From: an uncultured Roseburia sp.
GTDB lineage: Bacteria; Bacillota; Clostridia; Lachnospirales; Lachnospiraceae
DNA length: 64,000 nt
Direction of reading: 5' to 3'
NCBI GenBank assembly: GCA_934292805.1
Contig: CAKQXQ010000005.1
Coordinates: 1 to 64,000, forward strand
The notes beneath the pieces are model-generated. The model did no database searches. It was not told where the DNA came from and saw only the letters and a list, made by a program, of their open reading frames with translations. This document shows positions 16,429 to 24,859 of this stretch, one piece after another. Numbering within the stretch: the first letter of the stretch is position 1; every line of letters begins with the position of its first letter. The position numbers and the translations under genes were made by a program.

Positions 16429-17340
16429 CTAACGCAAATCTCTTAATATTTTTTCAAAATAATCCGGTAAAGGAGCATTGATCTCCATATATTCCTTTGT
16501 TCGTGGATGAACAAAGCCGATTGTCATCGCGTGAAGTGTCTGTCCCTGTAATTTATACGGACTTTTTCTATTGGAATATAGGGTGTCACCAAGTAATGGA
16601 TGGCCGATACTTGCCATATGGACACGGATCTGATGTGTTCTGCCGGTTTCTAATTGAAATTCCATATAGGTATATTTATCAAAGCGTTCCAGAACTCTGT
16701 AATGTGTGATGGCATCTTTTCCATTTTTCTCGTTGATGGCCATTTTTTTACGATCGACCGGATGTCTTCCAATCGGTGCATGGATCGTCCCCTCATCGTC
16801 TTTTACATTACCATATACAATACCGCGATATTTTCGGGTGACACTGTGTTCTTTGATCTGTTCAGCTATAAAAATATGGCTTTCATCGTTTTTACATACG
16901 ATCAGGGAACCGGTAGTATCCATATCGATACGATGGACAATTCCTGGACGGATCTCACCATTGATACCGGAAAGGCTGTCTTTGCAATGATACATGATCG
17001 CATTGACCAGAGTGCCTGTATAATGTCCGGCAGATGGATGGACGACCATTCCTTTTGGTTTGTTCACAACAAGAAGGTCATCGTCTTCATATAGAACGTC
17101 CAGTGGAATATCTTCCGGCAGAATCTGGGTTTTTACTGCGTCCGGAATTTCGACTGTAACAAGATCGTCTGCTTTCAGCCGGTAATTAGACTTTTCAATG
17201 GTATTATTTACAAGGACGTGTCCTTCTTTTATAATTTTCTGAAAAAAAGAGCGGGATTGCTCCGGAAAAAGTATGCTGACATACTTGTCGAGTCTCTCGC
17301 CCTCATATTGATATTCAACTTCAAATGTTTCTTTTTGCAT
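16429..17340 (-). CDS. RluD-family 23S rRNA pseudouridine synthase
   Basis: The enzyme isomerises uridines of large-subunit rRNA. It has an N-terminal S4 RNA-binding domain (about 14-70) and a catalytic domain with HRIDMDTTGSL, in which Asp139 is the nucleophile. The length, 303 residues, is typical. Its start overlaps the end of lspA by 20 bases, so it is translated from the same message. RluD and the close RluA/RluC group cannot be separated with confidence, but the lspA-rluD pairing is standard. Confidence 0.93.
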   Translation of the reverse strand: MQKETFEVEYQYEGERLDKYVSILFPEQSRSFFQKIIKEGHVLVNNTIEKSNYRLKADDLVTVEIPDAVKTQILPEDIPLDVLYEDDDLLVVNKPKGMVVHPSAGHYTGTLVNAIMYHCKDSLSGINGEIRPGIVHRIDMDTTGSLIVCKNDESHIFIAEQIKEHSVTRKYRGIVYGNVKDDEGTIHAPIGRHPVDRKKMAINEKNGKDAITHYRVLERFDKYTYMEFQLETGRTHQIRVHMASIGHPLLGDTLYSNRKSPYKLQGQTLHAMTIGFVHPRTKEYMEINAPLPDYFEKILRDLR

Positions 17341-17836
17341 AAATTTTATTGTAATCCTCTTCTTTGTAATAGAATAAACCGAGAATGATCATTGCAAAAG
17401 CTGCTACTGTTACATAAATATCTGCAACATTAAAAATCGGAAAGTTGATCAGTTTAAAGTAAAAGAAATCTACAACATAATTTTTTGTGATACGATCGAT
17501 AAAATTACCGACTGCCCCCGAAACAAACAGAATGCAGATAAGATCCATCCAGATAAATTTTTTTTCACACGGAATTCGTTTCAGGTAGACATATGTGATC
17601 AAACAAAGGACAATGATCGTAAAAATCACAAAAAACAGTTTTTTATCCTGCAGGATTCCAAATGCAGCTCCGCGGTTTTCAAGATATCGGAGTTCAAAAA
17701 CGCCATCTATGAGAACAAGAGGATCTTTTCCCATCAGATGATGTATAGCAGACAGTTTTGTAAGCTGATCCACAAGTATTAGTATAAAAGATATTACAAA
17801 TCCAAAAATTCCTTTTTTAATTACTTTATGATTCAT
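17321..17836 (-). CDS. lspA: Lipoprotein signal peptidase (signal peptidase II)
   Basis: LspA is a four-helix membrane aspartyl protease that trims the signal peptides of lipoproteins. The catalytic aspartates are Asp114 (GNFIDRI) and Asp139 (FNVADIYV), and ENRGAAFGIL is the third conserved block. At 171 residues it is a normal length. It overlaps aroB by 11 bases upstream and rluD by 20 bases downstream. Confidence 0.96.
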   Translation of the reverse strand: MNHKVIKKGIFGFVISFILILVDQLTKLSAIHHLMGKDPLVLIDGVFELRYLENRGAAFGILQDKKLFFVIFTIIVLCLITYVYLKRIPCEKKFIWMDLICILFVSGAVGNFIDRITKNYVVDFFYFKLINFPIFNVADIYVTVAAFAMIILGLFYYKEEDYNKIYAKRNI

Positions 17837-18920
17837 AGAGGTATAAAATTCCTTCCATTATCTGTTCATCTGTCAGGTCGCGGCATATATATGCATCACC
17901 GGGATGCTGCAGAAGAATAAATTTGATACTGTTGCCAACCATTTTTTTATCCAGTTTGGTAGCATCTAAAATATCCTGAGGTTTAAGATGATGAATTCTC
18001 GTTTGCAAACCGAAATGCTGTAGCGTTTCTTCGATATTAGTAAGTTCTTCCCTGGAAAGATTTCCAAGGCGGTATGAGATGTAAGAAGCACTTACAATGC
18101 CAAGACCTACACATACGCCATGTGAAAGCTCAAAATTTGACAACTTTTCGATTGCATGTCCGATCGTATGACCAAAATTAAGAAGTGCTCTCTCCCCTTT
18201 TTCCTTTGGATCACGTTCTACAACATCACGCTTGATCATACAGCTTTCATAAATCATTGTCTCGACAGTGGAATAATCAAGAGAAAGAATCTCATTAAAG
18301 TGTGTGTTCATCCAGGAAAAATATTGATTTTTACGGATGAGCCCATGTTTTAGGATTTCACCAAAACCGGAAACAAGCTGTTCTTTTGGCAATGTTTTCA
18401 AAACATTCAAATTCATATAGACAAGCTTTGGCTGATAAAAGGCACCAACCATATTTTTGTATTGCATAAAATCAACACCGGTTTTTCCACCGATACTGCT
18501 GTCAACCTGTGATAAAAGTGTAGTCGGTACCTGTATAAAATCGATACCACGAAGATAAGTAGCTGCTGTAAAGCCTGTCAGATCACCGACAACACCGCCA
18601 CCTAATGCGATAAGAAGATCATGACGATCGAAATGGTTCTGTATGAGATATTCGTATACACCGTTCACAGTAGATGTGTTTTTGCTGGCTTCTCCGGCTT
18701 CGAATACATAATGAAATACGTTAGGAAAATATTTTTTTAACTCAGTGATGATGCTTTCGCCATAAAGTGGGAAAACATTAGAATCAGAAATAATGCCAAG
18801 CTTCTGATCTTCATGATATCCAAGCTTTTGCAGTTCCTCGCAAAGGGAAGAAAAAGTATCGGTAAGCTTAATGGAATAGATGATTTTTCCTTCTGATGTA
18901 ACCGGTAATAAGTTTGCCAT
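17826..18920 (-). CDS. aroB: 3-dehydroquinate synthase
   Basis: AroB converts DAHP to 3-dehydroquinate, the second step of the shikimate pathway, using NAD and a metal ion. The 364-residue protein has the NAD-binding GGGVVGDLTGFTAATYLRG block, the VPTTLLSQVDSSIGGKTGVD block and the metal-site region LNFGHTIGHAIE. The gene is embedded in a division/envelope operon between ylmH and lspA, with overlapping ends to lspA, rather than with other aro genes. Confidence 0.96.
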   Translation of the reverse strand: MANLLPVTSEGKIIYSIKLTDTFSSLCEELQKLGYHEDQKLGIISDSNVFPLYGESIITELKKYFPNVFHYVFEAGEASKNTSTVNGVYEYLIQNHFDRHDLLIALGGGVVGDLTGFTAATYLRGIDFIQVPTTLLSQVDSSIGGKTGVDFMQYKNMVGAFYQPKLVYMNLNVLKTLPKEQLVSGFGEILKHGLIRKNQYFSWMNTHFNEILSLDYSTVETMIYESCMIKRDVVERDPKEKGERALLNFGHTIGHAIEKLSNFELSHGVCVGLGIVSASYISYRLGNLSREELTNIEETLQHFGLQTRIHHLKPQDILDATKLDKKMVGNSIKFILLQHPGDAYICRDLTDEQIMEGILYLYES

Positions 18921-18935
18921 AAAACAACCTCCTGA

Positions 18936-19685
18936 TCAGCTGTATAGTTTGTAATGTATTTTGAGTCGGCCTTTATTTGTTGTTCCATATTCTTTTTCAA
19001 ACAGGAAACGTCCGTATCCGCGCACCGAAATAATATCATTTTCTTTGCAGTGCTCGGAAGGATTTTGGATACATTTCCCATTCAGAAAAATTTTTTCGGC
19101 TTTAAAATATTCCAGGGTCTGACTTCTGGAAAGATGATAGACACATGCAACAATGGTGTCAATGCGGTTTGATGTAATGATGCCGTCTTTTTCCTCAAAT
19201 CGTTGCTGTGAATTTATAATATCAGTGGAAACAGGTGAGACTTTAACGATAGTATGCCGGATTTTATCCAGATTTTCGGAAAAATAGGAAACCATCGTAT
19301 CCTCACATAACATATAATAGCTGTTCTGTCCAATTATAATGTCACCAATTTTTGAACGGTCAACGCCGAGATTCATGATAGATCCAAGAACATCCCGATG
19401 TCCTAGTTTTTCTGCAAATTTTGGATAAGCCGGAGTGATTTCAAGACAGGCGATCGGAAATTCCCATTCATAATAAAGAGCATCAGGTATGAATGCAACC
19501 ATCTGACGCTCGGCAATAGGAAAACCACCAGAAGTCTCTGTTTTGGTCTCGAAAAACTTCCTGTTCTGGTGGTAAATATGAAGTTCATTCAAATTAAGAA
19601 AATCACTGAATAAAACGATTCCTTTACGATTTGCCTGTTTCGACAGGTCAAGAAGTCTCTTTTTACATAAGTCCTGTTCGTTCAT
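18936..19685 (-). CDS. ylmH: YlmH-type S4-domain RNA-binding protein
   Basis: The 249-residue protein has an N-terminal YlmH domain (about 1-165, with the GGFPIAERQMVAFIPD block) and a C-terminal S4 RNA-binding domain (about 178-245). In Bacillus, YlmH binds 50S-peptidyl-tRNA complexes in ribosome rescue, and in streptococci it has been linked to division. It lies next to sepF, nine bases away, as in many Firmicutes. Confidence 0.92.
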   Translation of the reverse strand: MNEQDLCKKRLLDLSKQANRKGIVLFSDFLNLNELHIYHQNRKFFETKTETSGGFPIAERQMVAFIPDALYYEWEFPIACLEITPAYPKFAEKLGHRDVLGSIMNLGVDRSKIGDIIIGQNSYYMLCEDTMVSYFSENLDKIRHTIVKVSPVSTDIINSQQRFEEKDGIITSNRIDTIVACVYHLSRSQTLEYFKAEKIFLNGKCIQNPSEHCKENDIISVRGYGRFLFEKEYGTTNKGRLKIHYKLYS

Positions 19686-19694
19686 AGAATACTG

Positions 19695-20204
19695 TTAAAT
19701 TCCTTTGGTATCGAAAGTATCGACGATGTTTAAAAAGTCGCCGGAAATATCGACTGATGCTGGTGTGATGACAAAAATATAATTGGAAACCTTCTGAAGA
19801 TTACCGCTGATCGCAAAGCATGATCCGGAAGTAAAATCGATGATACGCTGTGCGATTTCTACATCAAGCCCTTCCACGTTTAATACAACGGTACGGTTAT
19901 TTAATAAAGTTTCGGTGATCTCTCTTGCATCTTCAACCGATGTAGGTTTGATAACACATACTTCCATACCACCAATGTTCTGCTGCTTTCTGGATGGACG
20001 GATCGGTGTTACTTTAGGGGTAGTCTTTGCAGGACGTTGTTCTTTGAAATCATCCTGAAAAGAGTCCTCCCGTTCTTTTCTGGACTTAAAGGAAGATCTT
20101 GGCTTCTCTTCCGGTTCGTCATAATCGTATTCTTCATTGTAAAAATCGTCATCATCATCCGGATTCAGACGCATAACATTTAAAAATTTATCAAGAAATC
20201 CCAT
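19695..20204 (-). CDS. sepF: Cell division protein SepF
   Basis: SepF bundles FtsZ filaments and tethers the Z ring to the membrane. The 169-residue protein starts with the short amphipathic MGFLDKFLNVMRL helix that binds membrane. An acidic low-complexity linker (about 15-75, many Asp, Glu and Lys) follows, and then the SepF core (about 78-160). It sits between yggS and ylmH, the standard Firmicute context. Confidence 0.95.
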   Translation of the reverse strand: MGFLDKFLNVMRLNPDDDDDFYNEEYDYDEPEEKPRSSFKSRKEREDSFQDDFKEQRPAKTTPKVTPIRPSRKQQNIGGMEVCVIKPTSVEDAREITETLLNNRTVVLNVEGLDVEIAQRIIDFTSGSCFAISGNLQKVSNYIFVITPASVDISGDFLNIVDTFDTKGI

Positions 20205-20222
20205 TTTATTTGCTCCTGTTAT

Positions 20223-20915
20223 CTATATATTGTAATTTCTCGCCCCAAAGATACCGGTACCGACACGAACCATGGTAGCACCCTCTTCAATCGCTACTTC
20301 ATAGTCTCCGGTCATACCCATAGATATAATTTCCATAGATACATTATCTATGTTTTTACTATTGATGTCAACAGATAATTCCTTTATTTTACGGAAGTAC
20401 ATACGGTTGTCCTCCGGATTTTCAACGTATGGAGCGATTGTCATAAGCCCCATGATACGGATATTCTCCAGCTCAGAAATCTCTTTTACAAGCAGAATGG
20501 CATCTTCCTCAGAGATCCCGAATTTAGATTCTTCATGGGCAATATTGACTTCTACGAGGATCGGCACAGTCGTATTATGTTTCTTTGCCTGGATGCTGAT
20601 CTCCTCTGCAAGACGATAAGAATCAACAGAGTGGATCAGTGCAACCTTTCCAACAATGTATTTGACCTTGTTACGCTGCAAATGACCGATCATATGCCAC
20701 TTTATGTCAGAAGGCATTTTTTCGATTTTATCGCAGAGTTCCTGAACTTTATTTTCTCCGAAATCACGGATGTTTTCATCATAGATTTCCTGGAGCATTT
20801 CAACAGGCTTGGTTTTGCTTACTGCGATCAGTGTGACTTCATCACGGTTCCTTCCGGAACGTTCACAGGCAGCCTGTATATTTTCTTCAACTTTTTTTAA
20901 ATTATCTCTTAACAT
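20223..20915 (-). CDS. yggS: YggS-family PLP homeostasis protein
   Basis: YggS/PLPBP proteins bind pyridoxal 5'-phosphate and buffer its level; no catalytic reaction is established. The 230-residue single TIM barrel has the PLP lysine at Lys34 (AVSKTKP), and the MIGHLQRNK and MGMTGDYEVAIEEG segments are diagnostic. It is 18 bases from sepF and is preceded by an 84-base gap with two hairpins after the HlyD-like gene. Confidence 0.95.
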   Translation of the reverse strand: MLRDNLKKVEENIQAACERSGRNRDEVTLIAVSKTKPVEMLQEIYDENIRDFGENKVQELCDKIEKMPSDIKWHMIGHLQRNKVKYIVGKVALIHSVDSYRLAEEISIQAKKHNTTVPILVEVNIAHEESKFGISEEDAILLVKEISELENIRIMGLMTIAPYVENPEDNRMYFRKIKELSVDINSKNIDNVSMEIISMGMTGDYEVAIEEGATMVRVGTGIFGARNYNI

Positions 20916-20953
20916 AGATAGTCTCTCCTTGTATATAGTGTGATATGGTATGC

Positions 20954-20999
20954 AAAGTGTTGTAAAGCAACGCTTTGAGCCAAATGATTTAAATCATTT
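20954..20999. repeat. Tandem hairpins between the HlyD-like gene and yggS
   Basis: CAAAGTGTTG-TAAAG-CAACGCTTTG (one wobble) is followed by the perfect 18-base palindrome AAATGATTTAAATCATTT at 20982-20999, which touches the stop codon of the HlyD-like gene. There is no terminator-like T-tract after the second stem in the direction of transcription. Confidence 0.6.
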
Positions 21000-22436
21000 T
21001 TAATGGATCAGCTGGTTTTCATTTATTTTGGAACCATCGAGTGCTATGTGATCATATAGGGAAATGCCATAGGAAGTTCCTTTTTTAATAATAGTGTATT
21101 CATCACTCTGATAGATAGGTTCAATCTGTTTGAATACAGCATAACCCTTGTTAATATTATAGACTCCCTGGAGTGCTGTGGTATCCTGGCCGATCGTATA
21201 GGTCTCATCAGAATCTGCCCGTTTTAGGATATCTCCGGAAGAAACCTGTTCACTGTCTATGTAATAAGCATCTTCTGTCGCGTAATAAATAGAAGGTGAC
21301 CGGTACTCTACCGTCTGATTGCCTTTTTTGTCAATCTGTTCAACGAGAATGCCGTGTGTATCGGAATCATCATTTCCCTGGAAGAATTTCTTTGGTACAA
21401 CAAAAAATTCTTTTTCGGTAATGGCAGAATTTGGTATTTTCAAACCGGTTTCTTCTGATAAAAGAAGCTCTACTTCCACATAGCGTTCAAGTGCATATCT
21501 AACCATACCACTTTTTAAAGAAAGAATCAAATATTGCTGACCGTTTTTTTCAGTGATGGAATATGTTGCATAAGTTTCTTTGTCATCTTTCAGAAAACGG
21601 ATGCGGATGGTATCATCATCATTCAGAAGAGATGCAGTACTCTCCGGTATGGGAATAACGATATTCCAGTATTCACTGTCAATCAGTTTATACGCTGTAC
21701 AGCCACTGGTGATCGTATTTCCTGATTTCAGGTTCGCCTTCTGATATGCTGCTTCATTGAACATGTCCTCTGTAAAATTGTCGGTTGTCACAGTTTCAAG
21801 ACCATCCGTATAGTATACAATAATGCCATTCGCATCTGCATAGACCTTGTGAAAAGTACTGAGATCATTTGCATTGGACAAATAGTCTGAAATTTCGTTG
21901 AGAGCACCTACACTCAGTGCTTCACTGAGGGAATCATTGATATTTTCTTTAAAACTGTACACCTGATAAAAATTTCCGGATCGATAAGATGACTGGAAAT
22001 CACTGATGGATTCTTCTATTTCATTAAGACTGTCTTTGTCCAGATTCGCTCCGTTTTTGTTCGCTTCATTAATAATAGAAGCTACATTGCCTGTTTCATC
22101 GACAGAATAGATCAGATCACCATATGCTATTTTGGAACCTTCTTTGACGTAGTAGTTGAGAGAACCGTTGTATATCGAAGGAAACAGCTTTTCGTCTCTT
22201 AAAATCAGTCCGTGATATACATTATTCACTGCAATTGTGCCCTGCTCTACTTCATAAACAGATATGTGGGTTTCGGTAAGATAACTGAAAATATTGAATA
22301 TCAGATATATAAAAATAATGATAAAAATGATCACACCAATATTAATATTGAATGATTTTTTGTACTGAATGATATTTTTGTTTTTTTTCAATGATATAAC
22401 CTGCCTTATATTACTTTGATTATTCACGATGTTCAT
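21000..22436 (-). CDS. HlyD-like membrane-anchored adaptor protein
   Basis: The 478-residue protein has one N-terminal membrane helix (about 31-52) and a large extracytoplasmic part. That part contains a lipoyl-like segment (GSKIAYGDLIYSVDETG, about 105-120) and a later beta-barrel region, resembling periplasmic adaptor (HlyD-type) proteins. There is no transporter next to it; instead it heads the yggS-sepF-ylmH-aroB-lspA-rluD run. The frame extends to 22523, but ATG 22436 with AGGA upstream fits better because the extra N-terminus would place a second hydrophobic stretch ahead of the anchor. The function is unknown. Confidence 0.78.
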   Translation of the reverse strand: MNIVNNQSNIRQVISLKKNKNIIQYKKSFNINIGVIIFIIIFIYLIFNIFSYLTETHISVYEVEQGTIAVNNVYHGLILRDEKLFPSIYNGSLNYYVKEGSKIAYGDLIYSVDETGNVASIINEANKNGANLDKDSLNEIEESISDFQSSYRSGNFYQVYSFKENINDSLSEALSVGALNEISDYLSNANDLSTFHKVYADANGIIVYYTDGLETVTTDNFTEDMFNEAAYQKANLKSGNTITSGCTAYKLIDSEYWNIVIPIPESTASLLNDDDTIRIRFLKDDKETYATYSITEKNGQQYLILSLKSGMVRYALERYVEVELLLSEETGLKIPNSAITEKEFFVVPKKFFQGNDDSDTHGILVEQIDKKGNQTVEYRSPSIYYATEDAYYIDSEQVSSGDILKRADSDETYTIGQDTTALQGVYNINKGYAVFKQIEPIYQSDEYTIIKKGTSYGISLYDHIALDGSKINENQLIH

Positions 22437-22564
22437 TTTATCATTTCCTGAAAAAGAAAACAATGTCTGCTTTGGCATTTCCACGTATAAAATAAAAAAG
22501 AACGGGAAAGATAATACAGACAAAAGAATTTACAGATCTAAATAAATCATAAAGGAGCATGAAT

Positions 22565-22777
22565 ATGAAAACAGGCTGGTTGGATTATACATTATTGACA
22601 CTGGTTATTATTGGCGCGATCAACTGGGGATTGATCGGATTTTTCAAATTTGACCTTGTGGCATTTCTTTTTGGAAATCTGTCGTGGTTATCAAGAATTA
22701 TCTACGCCCTGGTCGGAATCGGAGGCTTGTATACAATAAGCCTTTATGGACGGATTAAAGGCAGCGATGAAGTATAA
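22565..22777 (+). CDS. DUF378 small membrane protein
   Basis: The 70-residue protein is a two-span DUF378 member, recognised from LVIIGAINWGLIGFF in the first helix and IIYALVGIGGLY in the second. The function of the family is unknown. Two ATGs are possible; AGGAG at 22553-22557 is seven bases before ATG 22565 but only one base before ATG 22559, so 22565 is chosen. A complex hairpin block follows immediately. Confidence 0.82.
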   Translation: MKTGWLDYTLLTLVIIGAINWGLIGFFKFDLVAFLFGNLSWLSRIIYALVGIGGLYTISLYGRIKGSDEV

Positions 22778-22780
22778 AAA

Positions 22781-22938
22781 AGAATCTCGCCTGCGAGATT
22801 CTCCGCCTGCGGCGGGTCGCAATATGCGACATATTTCTTATCCGCCGCAGTGCGATCCTCGCGGAGCGTTTTTTATGTAATGAAAACTTCGTTTCCATTA
22901 CATAAAAAACTGCCATACCAGGTTTCTGGTATGGCAGT
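22781..22938. repeat. Dense block of perfect hairpins between two convergent genes
   Basis: Consecutive stems fill this interval. They are AGAATCTCG/CGAGATTCT (22781-22802), GTCGCA/TGCGAC (22816-22830) enclosed by CTGCGGCGG/CCGCCGCAG (22807-22850) and by CTCCGC/GCGGAG (22801-22866), and a near-perfect 20-base-arm palindrome with a three-base loop (22868-22910). ACTGCCATACCAG/CTGGTATGGCAGT (22909-22938) closes the block. The T-run at 22869-22874 can end DUF378 transcription, and the last stem ends the minus-strand gene. The size exceeds what two terminators need. Confidence 0.85.
22909..22938 (-). terminator. Intrinsic terminator of the small P-loop gene
   Basis: A perfect 13-base stem with a four-base loop, followed on the minus strand by six T residues. 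It lies 14 bases beyond the stop codon of the gene at 22952. Confidence 0.85.
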
Positions 22939-22951
22939 CTGTACTTACATA

Positions 22952-23374
22952 TTAAAGGGAAATGACAATCTTTGCTTTAGCACATTCAGGCAATTTTGAT
23001 TCATCTCTTGATACACTTAAAATAAATGTTACATTGTATTTCTCACTGATGATGTCGAGCTTCTCGATCGCATGCTGGATCTCTTCATCTGTTTCGATAG
23101 AAGCAATTGTAAGGAAGCTGTCCAAATACATCTCTTCGAGATCATTATCCTGTGATATGATACCACATAAGAATCCAAGGAACTGGTCACAGTTATCAAT
23201 TGGGTAATCAGTTACATTGATCAGACGAACTTTATTGTTCAGTTCATACATATGTTTCTGGCTCTTGTCAAGGTAAACGATGTTGCCATTTGCAGCTACT
23301 ACGGACTGGTTAACCTTTGCAAGTAATTCTTTTGTTTTTCCTTTTCCTTTTTCACCTGCTATAATTTGAATCAT
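22952..23374 (-). CDS. Small P-loop protein, function unknown
   Basis: The 140-residue protein begins MIQIIAGEKGKGKTKELL, a Walker A-like GxxGxGKT loop at about residues 7-14. It has a hydrophobic beta strand near the end (VTFILSVSRD) that may act as Walker B. It is too short for a full AAA or kinase domain and I do not recognise a named family. Two ATGs lie in frame. GGAGG is eight bases from the one at 23374 and only two from the one at 23380, so the former is preferred. It seems to be a single-gene transcript with its own terminator. Confidence 0.78.
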   Translation of the reverse strand: MIQIIAGEKGKGKTKELLAKVNQSVVAANGNIVYLDKSQKHMYELNNKVRLINVTDYPIDNCDQFLGFLCGIISQDNDLEEMYLDSFLTIASIETDEEIQHAIEKLDIISEKYNVTFILSVSRDESKLPECAKAKIVISL

Positions 23375-23469
23375 TGTCATTTCCTCCTTGTATACCCTGC
23401 TTTATGTAATTTGAATAAAAACAGTAGGTTTTATAAAATAATTATAGTATATATGCACATAAAAAACAA

Positions 23470-24462
23470 CTATAAATTCGCAAAACCGCTCAAAATTTCA
23501 TTCATTAACAGATAAAGGTTGAATTTTCCATCTGCTTTCAGCACAATTGACACAATTGGCTGCCCGGCAGCGTTTGTAGAATATAAAACGAGGCAATATC
23601 CGGCAGCACCGGTAGTTCCGGTTTTACCACCAATAACAGTAATTCCATCCGGAGCCTTTTCTTTTCCGGTAAGGTATTGGTTCGTGTTCTCCCAGCTTTG
23701 CTCAACGGGATTACCGTTCACATCTGTATATGCAACATCGTAATGCAATGTACTTATGATGCTTACAAAGGTTTCATCCTTTATTGCATTTTGAAAAATG
23801 AGATAAAGATCATAAACAGATGTATAATGATTTTCATCCGGGAGTCCGTTCGGATTGACAAAATGAGAACGTGTAGCACCCATCGCAAGAGCCTCCTGAT
23901 TCATCAGATCAGCAAATGCTTCTACACTCCCACTGATATGTTCTGCAATGGCTATTGCAGCATCATTGCCACTTTTTAGCATTAGTCCATACAGAGCATC
24001 CTTTAACTGAATGACATCCCCTGTTTTTAATCCGCAGACAGAGGAATCAGAAGCCTGTCTGGCGGCATTTTCACTCACAGTCAGATAATCGTCAAGATTG
24101 CCATATTTTAACGCAATATAGGCAGTAAGGATCTTCGTAGTACTCGCCGGGTAAAGTTTGTCATAAATATTCTGTGCATAGCATACAGTATTTGTTGCAA
24201 GGTTAAAAACACCGGCACCGCCTGCTACCTCTGAATGAGTGGAATCTGTACCGAAATTAGTATTGTCTGCTACACAAAGATTGTTTGAAAAATATGTCTT
24301 TTCGGATATATCAGAAGTCTGGGAAAGTCCGTAATCAGCACTTGTAGCATAAAGCTGATATGGGTCATCATAACTTACCGTCTGACTTGCACATCCGGAA
24401 ATAAAAACAGCTGCCATGCCGACAAGACATAGCAGTTTTTTTGTTTTACTTATACATTTCAC
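23470..24462 (-). CDS. D-alanyl-D-alanine carboxypeptidase, lipoprotein
   Basis: This penicillin-binding protein of the PBP5/DacF group trims the terminal D-Ala of peptidoglycan stems. It is a lipoprotein: the signal ends ISGC with Cys24 as the lipidation site. All three active-site motifs are present, Ser107-xx-Lys110 (STTK), Ser164-Gly-Asn166 and Lys280-Thr-Gly. The protein is 330 residues and ends shortly after the catalytic domain, so it lacks the usual C-terminal amphipathic anchor, which the lipid may replace. It overlaps mgsA by 17 bases. Confidence 0.92.
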   Translation of the reverse strand: MKCISKTKKLLCLVGMAAVFISGCASQTVSYDDPYQLYATSADYGLSQTSDISEKTYFSNNLCVADNTNFGTDSTHSEVAGGAGVFNLATNTVCYAQNIYDKLYPASTTKILTAYIALKYGNLDDYLTVSENAARQASDSSVCGLKTGDVIQLKDALYGLMLKSGNDAAIAIAEHISGSVEAFADLMNQEALAMGATRSHFVNPNGLPDENHYTSVYDLYLIFQNAIKDETFVSIISTLHYDVAYTDVNGNPVEQSWENTNQYLTGKEKAPDGITVIGGKTGTTGAAGYCLVLYSTNAAGQPIVSIVLKADGKFNLYLLMNEILSGFANL

Positions 24463-24841
24463 GCCACTCTAAATCTCCTCTGTCTAATGCCCGTATCAAT
24501 AACTCTGCTGTTGCAAGATTTGTTGCTAATGGGATATTGTGTGTGTCGCAAAGTTTGACTACGTTATTTACATCTGGTTCATGTGATTTCGGTGTAAGCG
24601 GATCACGTAAAAAGATGACAAGATCAATTTCGTTATGTTCTATCTGAGCACCAAGCTGTTGAGAACCGCCTAAGTGTCCGGCAAGATATTTGTGTACGTT
24701 CAGATTAGTAACTTCTTCGATCAGTCGTCCGGTTGTTCCAGTTGCAAAAAGATCGTTCTTTGAAAGAATCCCCCTATATGCAATACAGAAATTTTGCATT
24801 AATTTTTTCTTTGAATCATGTGCAATAAGTCCTATATTCAT
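24446..24841 (-). CDS. mgsA: Methylglyoxal synthase
   Basis: MgsA converts dihydroxyacetone phosphate to methylglyoxal and phosphate, a bypass of lower glycolysis under phosphate limitation. The 131-residue protein starts with the family IGLIAHDSKK, followed by ATGTTGRLIEE (phosphate binding), SGG-like HLGGSQQLGA and VIFLRDPL, which bears the active-site aspartate region. It lies 18 bases after rodA in the mre-min-rod operon, as in many Clostridia. Confidence 0.95.
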   Translation of the reverse strand: MNIGLIAHDSKKKLMQNFCIAYRGILSKNDLFATGTTGRLIEEVTNLNVHKYLAGHLGGSQQLGAQIEHNEIDLVIFLRDPLTPKSHEPDVNNVVKLCDTHNIPLATNLATAELLIRALDRGDLEWREMYK

Positions 24842-24859
24842 TCTATGGTAACCTCCTGC

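Noticed and set aside
16654..17094. A 146-codon frame antisense to the pseudouridine synthase gene
   Set aside because: It is fully contained in a well-supported gene, with no start signal and a composition unlike a real protein.
22781..22938. CRISPR array or integron attachment site
   Set aside because: The stems differ from one another and there are no regular spacers or repeated units, nor cas or integron integrase genes.
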